DNA of 64,000 nt from Ignavibacteria bacterium UBA2333 (GTDB lineage Bacteria; Bacteroidota; Ignavibacteria; Kapaibacteriales; Kapaibacteriaceae), in contig DDUR01000051.1 of assembly GCA_002344895.1 (NCBI GenBank), positions 1 to 64,000 of the forward strand. Direction: 5' to 3'. The notes beneath the pieces are model-generated. The model searched no databases. It saw nothing but the letters and a program-made list of their open reading frames with translations, and was not told the origin of the DNA. The translations under genes and the position numbers were made by a program. Shown piece after piece: positions 1 to 8,321 of the stretch. The first letter of the stretch is position 1. Each line of letters opens with the position of its first letter.

Positions 1-7
1 CACCCCT

Positions 8-415
8 ATGTCCTCCCCCCTCCAGGAAAAATCCTATCTCCTTGGTGTTTTGGCCGTTAAGGCCGGACTGAGTTGTGATGAACGTGCTGCCGTTCTTGTC
101 ACGAAGTTGATCGAAGCAGGTGCTTCCGTGGGATCAACAATCGAAGAGGCCGTTGGTTGTGGGTCACGCGAGGCATTTCGATCAAAGCTATATGCAGCCA
201 ATGAGTCAATTCGAGCACTGAAGTTTTGGCTGCGCCTGCTTGACGACTGTGACCTGCTCTCAGCAGAAACGGCGGCCGAGGTGGCCGCCACTGCAGAAGA
301 GGTTCAGAGAATTGTTGTTGGCTGTTTGCGGACCTTACGTCAGGCTGGTCAGGATTTGCGTGTAACGGAGCCTGAACCGTTACCAGATGTGCGTACTTCA
401 GGGTCACCTTCGTAA
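8..415 (+). CDS. Four-helix-bundle protein (23S rRNA intervening-sequence type)
   Basis: A small protein of 135 residues matching the 'four helix bundle' family, named for members encoded in intervening sequences of bacterial 23S rRNA genes. The family signature is visible as GASVGSTIEEAVG at about residues 38-50, followed by FRSKLYAANESIRALKFWLRLL. Stand-alone members are common and their role is not known. No rRNA is seen here, so this is a free-standing copy. The ATG lies only 7 bases from the window edge, so a longer N-terminus cannot be excluded. The last 67 bp overlap the 3' end of the convergent lipoprotein gene, so the final ~20 residues (Pro/Ser/Gly-rich) are probably not conserved. 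Confidence 0.75.
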   Translation: MSSPLQEKSYLLGVLAVKAGLSCDERAAVLVTKLIEAGASVGSTIEEAVGCGSREAFRSKLYAANESIRALKFWLRLLDDCDLLSAETAAEVAATAEEVQRIVVGCLRTLRQAGQDLRVTEPEPLPDVRTSGSPS

Positions 416-1059
416 ACAACGTTTCCACTGCCAAAGATGTCGGCAACTAGCAGGGTGCCCACGTCAACATGACAGTTTCCTGATCCGAAGATGGCAATCC
501 GGGCTGACTGCGATGTGCATTCGTAGGAGTTGACATTTCCACTGCCACTGTTGCGAACGTTCAGTGTGCCGACAGAACCAACAAGCGTGATCGATCCTGA
601 GCCATGAAGATTCGATGTGAGACTAACAGCAGCTAGGCCACTTACCGTGAGCGGACCAGAGCCATAGTTGTCGAGGGTGAATGATGATGACGTTGTGCCC
701 TGTTCGAGAGATGTTGATCCCGATCCACGAGTGGCTATGCTTGAAAGTGCTGGAGTCACAATACGAACAGTGGCAGTGAAGTTTGAGTATCCACCTGGAT
801 CCATGCCAACACTTAATACACCGTTTGCCCCAACACGAGTTGTGACCTTGTCGATGACGTTGTCATCAGCCTCAACAGTGATTGATGGCGTTGCTCCTGC
901 TGTGACAATGGTGTTGACGGGACCGTTAATATCAATGGCTGCGAATGACGTAACCGATCTACGTTGTGTAGAAACGGAGCCTGATCCAACGAGGTTGTCG
1001 CTCGAACAGGCAACAACAAGAGCACAACATATCGTTATGCAACGTGTGAGGGTTTTCAT
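349..1059 (-). CDS. Head-GIN (DUF2807) auto-transporter-like lipoprotein
   Basis: Predicted lipoprotein of 236 residues. A signal peptide ends in the lipobox VVAC with the lipidated Cys at residue 18. The rest is a repetitive parallel beta structure of the head-GIN / DUF2807 type: 'FAAIDINGPVNTIVTAG' near residues 39-55, then recurring GSG turns (RGSGST, YGSGPL, HGSGSI, SGSGNV, FGSGN). This family is abundant in Bacteroidota, is predicted to sit in the outer membrane or periplasm, and has no assigned biochemical function. The gene is convergent with, and overlaps, the four-helix-bundle gene. Its start is well placed by the signal peptide. Confidence 0.85.
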   Translation of the reverse strand: MKTLTRCITICCALVVACSSDNLVGSGSVSTQRRSVTSFAAIDINGPVNTIVTAGATPSITVEADDNVIDKVTTRVGANGVLSVGMDPGGYSNFTATVRIVTPALSSIATRGSGSTSLEQGTTSSSFTLDNYGSGPLTVSGLAAVSLTSNLHGSGSITLVGSVGTLNVRNSGSGNVNSYECTSQSARIAIFGSGNCHVDVGTLLVADIFGSGNVVYEGDPEVRTSGNGSGSVTRKS

Positions 1060-1151
1060 GTGAGTTCTCCGGGTTAGGTACAGGGCCCGGATACGACTGC
1101 ACGTAGTTCGTGTTACGCGGGAAATGTGCTGGAATTGCGGAACTTGCAGCT

Positions 1152-1772
1152 ATGACGAATGCACTCGACGATATCTCGCCACGATGGATTACTGCCGCCG
1201 AAAGCCCCTTTGGCAGCCCCATTTTCGACTGTCGCTCAATGGCACTACACACCATTGGCGCTTCTGATGATCCTGAACGACACGTGCGGTTTACGGAGTT
1301 GAGACAGAGTGATGGAAGCCACGTCTACGGAACGCGCCCAGATAAGGCCGTTCGACTAGATGTTCACATGGAAATCGAATTATCGAGATCCTTGCCCGAT
1401 CGTGGCCCCTTGTTCCAAGCCGCGTCAATGGATGAAAAGTGGGATATCTATCGCGATGGCTCATTACTCTACTTTGTTAGGAGTTGGAGCGGTGAGCTTA
1501 TCTATGTTACAGATGTTGTACAAACTCAATCAGGCATCGCCGTCCACGCCGTTGTTGTTTCTGAGGCAGACATTGAACCATCAGATCCGTTCTTCCATGC
1601 AAGAGTTGTGAACTACTTGTTATGGAGTCACGTTGCCGATGTGGTCTATCCACACCCGATTCCACGTGACGCACAATCGGACGAAGAGATTCTTACATAC
1701 TCGCACTCTGCCTATGGCAGACGTGGTTGGTTTGCCGTTCGTGATGAGTTCGGTTCCGCTGAGCAGATGTAG
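1152..1772 (+). CDS. Hypothetical protein, unrecognised family
   Basis: I do not recognise this 206-residue soluble protein. It has no signal peptide or membrane segment. It is acidic, contains short aromatic-rich strands such as KWDIYRDGSLLYFVRSW and ELIYVTDVV, and ends in a Gly/Arg/Trp patch YGRRGWFAVRDEFG, which together suggest a mixed alpha/beta fold. The ATG at 1152 is preferred; an in-frame GTG at 1110 would add 14 residues of poor composition. It is flanked by a divergent lipoprotein gene upstream and a convergent esterase gene downstream, so it looks monocistronic. Base composition resembles the neighbours, so there is no sign of recent transfer. Confidence 0.6.
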   Translation: MTNALDDISPRWITAAESPFGSPIFDCRSMALHTIGASDDPERHVRFTELRQSDGSHVYGTRPDKAVRLDVHMEIELSRSLPDRGPLFQAASMDEKWDIYRDGSLLYFVRSWSGELIYVTDVVQTQSGIAVHAVVVSEADIEPSDPFFHARVVNYLLWSHVADVVYPHPIPRDAQSDEEILTYSHSAYGRRGWFAVRDEFGSAEQM

Positions 1773-1815
1773 TAACGACAGGGTTGATTGTCGTAAACTA
1801 TCTTTCTGTCAAAAC

Positions 1816-2544
1816 TTACAGTTTAGACAAGGCATGTGGTAACATAGCGCGCCACGTTGGCCAGTCATGTCCCCATTCGCGTCCCCATATCTCAAGATGA
1901 TGCGGAATGTTCTTCATGTCGAGAATACGTGAGAACACCATTGACGCACCTGGATCTTCATACGATCCCGATCCCGAGAGAATGTGAAGATTGTGTTTGG
2001 AGCGGAGAAGGTTCAGCCAGTACTCATCGTGAAGATTCGGAACATAGTCGATCGGCGAGTTGAAATAACAGTCCTCGTCATAGTATCCCTTCGAGTAGGC
2101 CTTGAGGTCGTAAATGCCACTCATCGCAATCGTGCCATCAAAAATGTCCGGCCGACGGAAAAAGGTGTTAAGAGCGTGGAGCGCTCCGAGTGATACACCA
2201 CCCGTTATGATAGGTACTGGACCATCGCAGTCGCGATAGATGAAGGGAACAACCTCTTCAACAATGTAGGTGTTATACTGTTGATGTCGAATGATCTTGG
2301 ATCTACCATCCATTTGATCGTTCAGCCAACTCTCACTATTGATACTGTTGATGGAGTATACCTTAACGCGACCCTGCTCGAGGTACGGTCGAATAGCATC
2401 AATCAGCAGGAATCGCTCATACTCCAGATAGTCCGCCGCTGCACTTGGAAAGAGCAGGACGGCTGGACCAAAATGGCCGTAGGAGACGATTTCCATGGTC
2501 CGATGTAGGCTCGGACTCCACCACGACATAAGATCTCTGCGCAT
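1816..2544 (-). CDS. Putative esterase (alpha/beta hydrolase, esterase D / PF00756 type)
   Basis: A 242-residue cytoplasmic alpha/beta-hydrolase of the putative esterase family. The nucleophile elbow GGVSLG (GxSxG) lies near the middle, with a likely oxyanion region at 'GPAVLLFPSAAADYLEYE' and a C-terminal GHDWPTW where the catalytic His is expected. Family members hydrolyse ester bonds of small acyl compounds; the substrate here is unknown. The ATG at 2544 was chosen because it follows a GGAGAG ribosome-binding site and does not overlap the upstream thiamine pyrophosphokinase gene (22-bp gap); a longer in-frame ORF exists but would run into that gene. It is probably the last gene of the 7790-1816 minus-strand run. 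Confidence 0.8.
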   Translation of the reverse strand: MRRDLMSWWSPSLHRTMEIVSYGHFGPAVLLFPSAAADYLEYERFLLIDAIRPYLEQGRVKVYSINSINSESWLNDQMDGRSKIIRHQQYNTYIVEEVVPFIYRDCDGPVPIITGGVSLGALHALNTFFRRPDIFDGTIAMSGIYDLKAYSKGYYDEDCYFNSPIDYVPNLHDEYWLNLLRSKHNLHILSGSGSYEDPGASMVFSRILDMKNIPHHLEIWGREWGHDWPTWRAMLPHALSKL

Positions 2545-2566
2545 TTCCGTTCTCTCCGTTTCTGTG

Positions 2567-3229
2567 TCAGGGCCTCGAATGTACGAAGGGTGACGTACAG
2601 AAAAGCAGGAATGAGCCTTCATGTACCTCAATAACAACCTCATTGTCTATCGCCCTGTTTCGTGCCCCTTCACGAATTCCAAGCGAAAGGACTTCATTCT
2701 CCAAGTTCCATTGCAGGCCACGTGTTGTGAGTCTGATTGACGGTTGGGGAATAATCGACAACAGTTCACCGGGTGACGTGGTGAACTGCACCGATGAGTG
2801 AACTGGTATCGCCAGTCGATCGCCGTCAAGGGCAACCGTCTTTCCTTGCGCCCCGTAGCGCATGAGGACACTCCAATTATTCAACGTGTGTTCAAGATCG
2901 CCCCCATGAAGACCAACAACAAGAAGCTCTTCATAGTGTGACGTGGCCGCGAATTGTAGAGCTTTCTCAAAGTCATTGGACTCTTGATTTGCATCATGGA
3001 TAACGTGCGTCAGGCCAAGATCTATGTCAGGCCGAAGTGAATCAAGATCTCCAACAAGAAACTCAGCAACAACGCCAATGTCAACCAATGCATTTAATGC
3101 TCCATCGGCGGCAATGATTGGTACGTCGGCAAAGAATTCGAAAAGGGAAAGGGGCGGAAGGGAGCCGTTTACTGCGATGATTGCATCGAAGCGGCGTTCG
3201 CCGATGTTAAGGATAGGGAAGACTCCCAC
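2567..3229 (-). CDS. Thiamine pyrophosphokinase
   Basis: About 220 residues resembling thiamine pyrophosphokinase (EC 2.7.6.2), which transfers pyrophosphate from ATP to thiamine to make the cofactor TPP. Visible family marks are 'IIAVNGSLPP' at the N-terminus, 'IIAADGALNAL', the nucleotide/metal motif GDLDSL at about residues 60-65 and 'NQESNDFEKAL', with a beta-rich thiamine-binding C-terminal part. The start is uncertain: the protein family begins just before 'RFDAIIAVNG', and the best candidate is the GTG at 3229, which overlaps the 3' end of the upstream binding-protein gene by about 60 bp. Pairing with a BtuF-like protein suggests vitamin uptake or salvage, but that is inference. Confidence 0.8.
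   Translation of the reverse strand: MGVFPILNIGERRFDAIIAVNGSLPPLSLFEFFADVPIIAADGALNALVDIGVVAEFLVGDLDSLRPDIDLGLTHVIHDANQESNDFEKALQFAATSHYEELLVVGLHGGDLEHTLNNWSVLMRYGAQGKTVALDGDRLAIPVHSSVQFTTSPGELLSIIPQPSIRLTTRGLQWNLENEVLSLGIREGARNRAIDNEVVIEVHEGSFLLFCTSPFVHSRP
3151..3164 (-). repeat. Imperfect copy of GCCCC-N4-GCCCC word
   Basis: The minus strand reads GCTCCCTTCCGCCCC, a one-base departure from the dispersed two-block word. It lies in the thiamine pyrophosphokinase gene, encoding Ser-Leu-Pro-Pro-Leu. Confidence 0.35.
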
Positions 3230-4008
3230 GTGTCGTATATCCTGAGGATGGCCGCCACTCCGTCTGTCAATGCGGCAGGTCCAGGTTGAAGAATGATTGG
3301 TGAGGGAATTTCGAACATCATACTGTTGGTAATGGGGCTGAACTGCTCCCATCCGGGACGTTGACGGACAGCGTCAGGCTTAAACATCTTCCCACACCAC
3401 GATGCAATGTAGATGTCCGGACGGCGACGTACAGGCTCTAGTGGATCCGCAATAATTCGTCCACGCGCCGCTTGCTGGTCGCGATGCTCCGGGAAGATGT
3501 CAATCCCTCCACAAAGCTCAACGAGTTCACTCACCCATTGAATACCTCCGATGAGTGGATCGTACCACTCCTCGAAGTATACGCGCGGTTTGCGTGTTCT
3601 CATTGCACCACGCGCAGCGGCGTCGTCCAAGCCTGCACGCAACACTGCTGCATACTGTTCTGCAGCATCAGCCATACCGACAAGTGAGCCAAGTCGAACT
3701 ATCATGTCGAGGATGCCGTCAATTCCTCGCTGATTAAAACACATGACGTCGATTCCTCGCCGTATAAGCTCGGCTACCATGTCGGCTTGTAAGTCACTCC
3801 AAGCCAAAACAAGATCTGGCTGCAATGCAAGAATGTCATCATAACGCGCATCGAGATACGTCGAGATGCGTGGTTTTTCCTTCCGTACACGTTGCGGACG
3901 CACAGCAAACCCCGAGACGCCAACAATGAGATGGTCAGCACCAAGTGCATAGAGCGTCTCAACGGTCTCTTCCGTAAGACAAACAATACGTTTAGGATAG
4001 GCAGCCAT
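3169..4008 (-). CDS. BtuF/FhuD-like metal-chelate or cobalamin binding protein (PF01497)
   Basis: A 279-residue protein of the periplasmic-binding-protein family that carries cobalamin or siderophores in ABC importers. The family pattern is visible as 'RIVCLTEETVETLYALGA', 'DDILALQPDLVLAWSD' and 'YFEEWYDPLIGGIQWVSEL'. Oddly, it starts at the mature-like sequence MAAYPKRIVCL and has neither a signal peptide nor a lipobox, and no permease or ATPase gene is adjacent. It may therefore act in the cytoplasm, as annotated 'cobalamin-binding proteins' in several FCB genomes seem to. It lies 11 bp downstream of the TPR/transglutaminase gene and overlaps the thiamine pyrophosphokinase gene, so the three are likely co-transcribed. 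Confidence 0.75.
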   Translation of the reverse strand: MAAYPKRIVCLTEETVETLYALGADHLIVGVSGFAVRPQRVRKEKPRISTYLDARYDDILALQPDLVLAWSDLQADMVAELIRRGIDVMCFNQRGIDGILDMIVRLGSLVGMADAAEQYAAVLRAGLDDAAARGAMRTRKPRVYFEEWYDPLIGGIQWVSELVELCGGIDIFPEHRDQQAARGRIIADPLEPVRRRPDIYIASWCGKMFKPDAVRQRPGWEQFSPITNSMMFEIPSPIILQPGPAALTDGVAAILRIYDTWESSLSLTSANAASMQSSQ

Positions 4009-4019
4009 GTTGATGTTGC

Positions 4020-7000
4020 CTATCGTTTGCGTTTGGGAGGCCGAACAACCGTACCCTTGGGTACAAATAGTACACCGGCTCTATCACGCCGTACAACATC
4101 GTTGTAATATGCCTTGTAGGAGTCATACTCATGTGGCAGGACGTAGTGACGTGAGGATACGCTCGTTCTCGTAAGTGTTACTGTGTTGTTTGTGGTCTCC
4201 GTCGTGTGCACGACAGACCCTGTCTTGTGCGAACGTTCAAATCGTTTTGTAAGTCCAGAGGCCTCGTAATTCTCCGGAATCGTTATCTGCAACACCTCAT
4301 GCACCGTGTCACGGTCTGAACCGAACTCATAGGGATGAACGCGCTTTGTGTACGACAACGCCGGATCTGGTCCCCATCCATCGTACCACTGAAGTCGAGC
4401 CATTCGGAAATCACCTGCTTCTACGAGATAGGACGGTACAGTATAGACCATCCGATAACTAAACGTCGGTGACAACGTGTCGAGCCCCGTCATGTCGTAA
4501 CTCTCAAGTGTCACACCTCCCCATTCATTCGAAAGCATCTCCAATAGACCCTTTTCGATCTCCTTCGGTGTTGCTTCTTTCCAAGCTGAACGATAGTACT
4601 GTGTCCGTGCTCCATAATGAACGTTGGTCTGATCGATGATGGCATCACCTTCAGGGGTAAAGGACACCTTCGTGGTAATGTTAATGTTGTTTGGTAAGAA
4701 GAACGAACGCGAAAGTCGGATCGGTTCCTTCCATCCAGGAATAATTGGCAGGGCAAAGGCGTCGAGATCGGCAACCGGTACTGATCCAAGTGGAACATCA
4801 TCTGCCGTAAGGTCAAAGAATCGTAACGTGTCGTTGATATAAAGACAGACGATGGCATGATCAAACGGGATGGACGGGAGTCGATTGGGGACGAGCTCCG
4901 ATGATCGCGTTTCGACAAGGACGTGCCATGCTTTAACGTTTCGTTCGGCAAGCATGGAAATGCACAAGGTTGCAACGTCCTTACAGTCTCCGATGCGTGT
5001 TACAAGAACGTCGCGGGCCTTCTGTGGTATAATTCCTGACTGACGGAAGGGAACGTTACTGTAACGAATTGTCGACGTGATATATCGATACACTCCATCA
5101 ATGAGATCCATTGTTGAGTATTCACGATTGCGAGGGAAGAGTGAATCCATGAGCTCGGCTACTTCGAGTGATGTTCGTGTTTTTGGACGCGCGATTTCGT
5201 CGTACCATACAACAAGTTCGTTCCATCCAGGTACAGACGTTACCGCAACACGTTTGCCGATAACTTCATATGAGGGCATTCCCTCTTCATACTCTATTGC
5301 TGGGTCATCCTTTGTTTCCCACGTATACAGTATTCCATCCTCGCGATCTGTAATCACAGGAGCTTCGGCTCCATTTGCAACAGACCAACGGAGGTTCGTT
5401 GATCGTGGTATCAATAAGGAGTATCGAGCAAGTCGTACCGGATAAAAACCATTGAGACCAACGTCGTCCCAGAAGTACCGAGCCAGTCTGCCACCTCGAG
5501 ACTCACGGACCTTCGCTTTCACGTGGATCACGTCACCGATCTCGAGTTGTTTGAAGACAAGCATACCTCCACTCCCGTCAGCCGTGACTTCGCGTCCATT
5601 ACGTTTCCGTACCACAGCCTTTTCGAGTATCAGATTCCCATCACCTGCATACGGAAGGCCATACTCCTTAAACGCGTCAATACCCTCCGTTTTTAGAATG
5701 CGGATGACGGTTTCGTAGAGCACCTCACTACGACTGCCATTGTAGACAACACGCCGGCGGTCATCGAGCAAGAAGATGGCGGCATCTTCTGGATAGTCCG
5801 ATGACGGAGGGGCTGACGCGATAAGACTATCGATGTCAACCTTCGGCATTGTCGTAAATGGATGTGGCTGACCCTCAAGTTCGCGAAGCGCTTCCCTTGC
5901 ATCAAAGTTTGCTGGGTCAAGCGCTAACGCCGTGCGATACGCATTAAGGGCTGATTCGCGATCAAAACGAGTTCCGTACAGGGTGCCAGCTTTAAACCAT
6001 AACGGTGATGAAGTTGGTGCAACGTCGAGAGCAGCTCGCACATGAAAAATCGCGCTATCATATTCCTTTCGAGAGGAGTAGATGTCCGCCATTGAGACGT
6101 GATATCCTGGAGCACCTGGAGCACGTTCAAAAAGCTTCTGCCAAATTTTTCTCCACTCGTCCTGACGTCCGGCTTCTAGATGGAGAGCGGCTAGAAGGAG
6201 CAAACCGGACTCTGTTTCGCCGAACGAAAGGTGATGTTTCACAATCTTTATTGCTGCGTCGTACCGACCCTGAGATTGAACTGCTTGAACAACATTGTCA
6301 CGCATAAAGCCAACATTCGTAGGGTACCGCTCGAATGCTTTTACGTTCAATTCATTCCGTTCCTGCAGTCGATTTCTGCGTGAGGCTATAGTTATTGCAG
6401 CGCTGTAGTACGTCGGTGTTTCCGGCATAAGAACAGCAAGCTTTTTTAGGTAGTCTTCGGCCTCGTCCAGTTTGTCGTTACTCAGGGATCGATACAGTTC
6501 TGTGATAACAGAAAATGCCAGGTCTGGTCGTAACGTAGCAATTCGCTCAACGAGTGTATTCTGATCGTCGTCCTTTCGTCCTCGACGATAAGCATCTATG
6601 AGCTGGAACATGATGACGATTGCATCTGGATAAGCTCTCGCCCATGGACGCAGGACACGTTCTGCTGCATCGGCCTGATCGTTACGCAAATGACAGTCAG
6701 ATAAAAAGATGGCATCATCGAGTGCACTCGGATTCCGCTCAATACGCTCCTGAAAGAACTGGATAAACGGATTCGCAATAGGACGTGGGTTGGGTGCTGT
6801 TGCTGATGGTTGCTGTACGTCGGTAGAGATCTTGAGATCGTTCACAGGATTGCCGGCTTCATCTGTGATACGCAGAAGGAAGTTGCAGCGCGAGATTTCG
6901 GATGAGCCAACCTTAACAAGGACTCGATTCCAGCCTGAGCCAAGAGTAATCTCATTGATGTAGGTGTCAAGATCGTTGTTGTGCTCATCGGCTGACTCAT

Positions 7001-7790
7001 CAACGACGGTGCCATTGACAAAAAGTTTAAAAGATCCGGATGTACCCAGGCGAAGGTAGACACGTTGCTCTCGAGGTGACCATACATAGGTTGCTGCATA
7101 AAACTGTCCATACGTGGTCGGATAGTATCGCATCATGTCAATCCATGAATCCAACCGTGCAACTCCAGGTTCGATCCATCGAACCTCGCCGCCACTCGGA
7201 CCTTCGTAGACTGCATCCGGGACATCTTCTATCTCTGGCTCGAACTTGCGGTCGTGGCCAGATGAGGAGATGTTGGGAAAAGGCCCCACAAGACGCCATG
7301 TCGTAACTGCTCCAATCTTTGCATACCACGACCGTGCACGTTCAACGTCACCCCTGCTTTCGGCAATAGATCCCAGTTGTTCGTAGGCCATGGCACGGAG
7401 GATTCCGTACTGGTCGGGACGGTCAACAACTCCCGTAAGAATGTCCTCAACAGCAGTTGGATTTGCCTCTGTGAGAGATTGAAGGCGGCTGGAATAGATT
7501 GAGGCATAGATCCACGGATGTGGATCCTTGACGCGAGAAAGCCCCTCAGCGAAGCGGCCCCCTGCCGCACTATCACGGAATCGAATTGTCTCAATGAGTG
7601 ATAAGCCAAACCATGGACGTGGATCGTCGGGCCGTTCTCGTATCTCCTCCAGGAATGCCTGCTCGGCATCAACGTCTCGATTCTCCAGCAATGCCTGCCA
7701 TCCGTCGTTGGCAGAGGCCGCCATGGTTACAATAACGCCCGAAAAAAGTAGGCCGTAAAAACGTCGCAGAAGTGTAGATGTCATCTTCAT
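4020..7790 (-). CDS. TPR protein with DUF3857 and transglutaminase-like domains
   Basis: Exported protein of 1256 residues. After a signal peptide (about residues 1-27) come TPR-like helices, then a beta-sandwich around residues 160-330 ('WRLVGPFPN', 'RVYLRLGTSGSFKLFVNG'), a long TPR array to about 640, a DUF3857 domain ('YETVIRILKTEGIDAFKEY') and a transglutaminase-like core. Cys936 in RIGDCKDVATL and His978 in PFDHAIV fit the catalytic pair. A C-terminal beta domain follows. Such proteins are common in Bacteroidota-group periplasms; the substrate is unknown, and protease or cross-linking activity is possible. It heads the minus-strand operon and is divergent from the universal stress gene across a short 66-bp gap. 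Confidence 0.85.
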   Translation of the reverse strand: MKMTSTLLRRFYGLLFSGVIVTMAASANDGWQALLENRDVDAEQAFLEEIRERPDDPRPWFGLSLIETIRFRDSAAGGRFAEGLSRVKDPHPWIYASIYSSRLQSLTEANPTAVEDILTGVVDRPDQYGILRAMAYEQLGSIAESRGDVERARSWYAKIGAVTTWRLVGPFPNISSSGHDRKFEPEIEDVPDAVYEGPSGGEVRWIEPGVARLDSWIDMMRYYPTTYGQFYAATYVWSPREQRVYLRLGTSGSFKLFVNGTVVDESADEHNNDLDTYINEITLGSGWNRVLVKVGSSEISRCNFLLRITDEAGNPVNDLKISTDVQQPSATAPNPRPIANPFIQFFQERIERNPSALDDAIFLSDCHLRNDQADAAERVLRPWARAYPDAIVIMFQLIDAYRRGRKDDDQNTLVERIATLRPDLAFSVITELYRSLSNDKLDEAEDYLKKLAVLMPETPTYYSAAITIASRRNRLQERNELNVKAFERYPTNVGFMRDNVVQAVQSQGRYDAAIKIVKHHLSFGETESGLLLLAALHLEAGRQDEWRKIWQKLFERAPGAPGYHVSMADIYSSRKEYDSAIFHVRAALDVAPTSSPLWFKAGTLYGTRFDRESALNAYRTALALDPANFDAREALRELEGQPHPFTTMPKVDIDSLIASAPPSSDYPEDAAIFLLDDRRRVVYNGSRSEVLYETVIRILKTEGIDAFKEYGLPYAGDGNLILEKAVVRKRNGREVTADGSGGMLVFKQLEIGDVIHVKAKVRESRGGRLARYFWDDVGLNGFYPVRLARYSLLIPRSTNLRWSVANGAEAPVITDREDGILYTWETKDDPAIEYEEGMPSYEVIGKRVAVTSVPGWNELVVWYDEIARPKTRTSLEVAELMDSLFPRNREYSTMDLIDGVYRYITSTIRYSNVPFRQSGIIPQKARDVLVTRIGDCKDVATLCISMLAERNVKAWHVLVETRSSELVPNRLPSIPFDHAIVCLYINDTLRFFDLTADDVPLGSVPVADLDAFALPIIPGWKEPIRLSRSFFLPNNINITTKVSFTPEGDAIIDQTNVHYGARTQYYRSAWKEATPKEIEKGLLEMLSNEWGGVTLESYDMTGLDTLSPTFSYRMVYTVPSYLVEAGDFRMARLQWYDGWGPDPALSYTKRVHPYEFGSDRDTVHEVLQITIPENYEASGLTKRFERSHKTGSVVHTTETTNNTVTLTRTSVSSRHYVLPHEYDSYKAYYNDVVRRDRAGVLFVPKGTVVRPPKRKR

Positions 7791-7856
7791 AGTCGTCCGA
7801 TGTATGAACGTGGTTTGCTAGTTTGCGCACCGCGGTCCACTAACCTACGAAACGCC

Positions 7857-8312
7857 ATGCTCTCCATTCAGGCAATCCTCGTCCCCACGGACTTTTCCGA
7901 AAACGCATCCAAGGCACTCTCCTATGCCAAGGAACTTGCAAAGGGAACCAAGGCAAAACTTCACGTTGTGCACATCGTTGAGCCTGTAATCTATCCTGCT
8001 GACTGGAGTTATGCCCAGGTTGGTTTTGCCGACATTGAGCAGGAGCTTCAAAAGAATGCTGAGACGGAACTTGAGAAGCTACGCGGTGAGCTGAGCTCGG
8101 AGGGATTTGATGTAGACACGAAGGTGCTGCGTGGGCGCGCAAGCGATGAGATTGTTGCCTATTGTAAGGAACATCAAATTGGCATTGTTGCCATGGGTAC
8201 ACATGGACGTAGTGGACTCGAACATTTCCTCTTCGGTAGCACAACGGAGCGTGTTCTGCGCAAGAGCCCGTGCCCTGTCCTGAGTGTCCGTCTTGAATCC
8301 GACATGAAGTGA
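7857..8312 (+). CDS. Universal stress protein (UspA family)
   Basis: A 151-residue cytoplasmic UspA-fold protein. It opens with 'ILVPTDFSENASKALSYA', the classic beta1-alpha1 of the family, and ends with the nucleotide-binding signature GTHGRSGLEHFLFGSTTERV (Gx2Gx9GS/T) and 'SPCPVLSVR'. Such ATP-binding members are linked to survival under starvation or oxidative stress. The ATG at 7857 is preferred over an upstream in-frame start at 7800 because family proteins begin directly at this strand. It lies 9 bp before fructose-1,6-bisphosphatase on the same strand, suggesting co-transcription. Confidence 0.92.
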   Translation: MLSIQAILVPTDFSENASKALSYAKELAKGTKAKLHVVHIVEPVIYPADWSYAQVGFADIEQELQKNAETELEKLRGELSSEGFDVDTKVLRGRASDEIVAYCKEHQIGIVAMGTHGRSGLEHFLFGSTTERVLRKSPCPVLSVRLESDMK

Positions 8313-8321
8313 TCGGTTCAC

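Noticed and set aside
8..415. Four-helix-bundle gene as evidence of an rRNA intervening sequence
   Set aside because: No 23S rRNA sequence flanks it; the neighbours are a lipoprotein gene and the window edge.
7168..7177. GGTTCGATCC resembling a tRNA T-arm
   Set aside because: No acceptor stem, D-arm or anticodon arm fits around it; it is inside the large minus-strand coding region as part of a palindrome.
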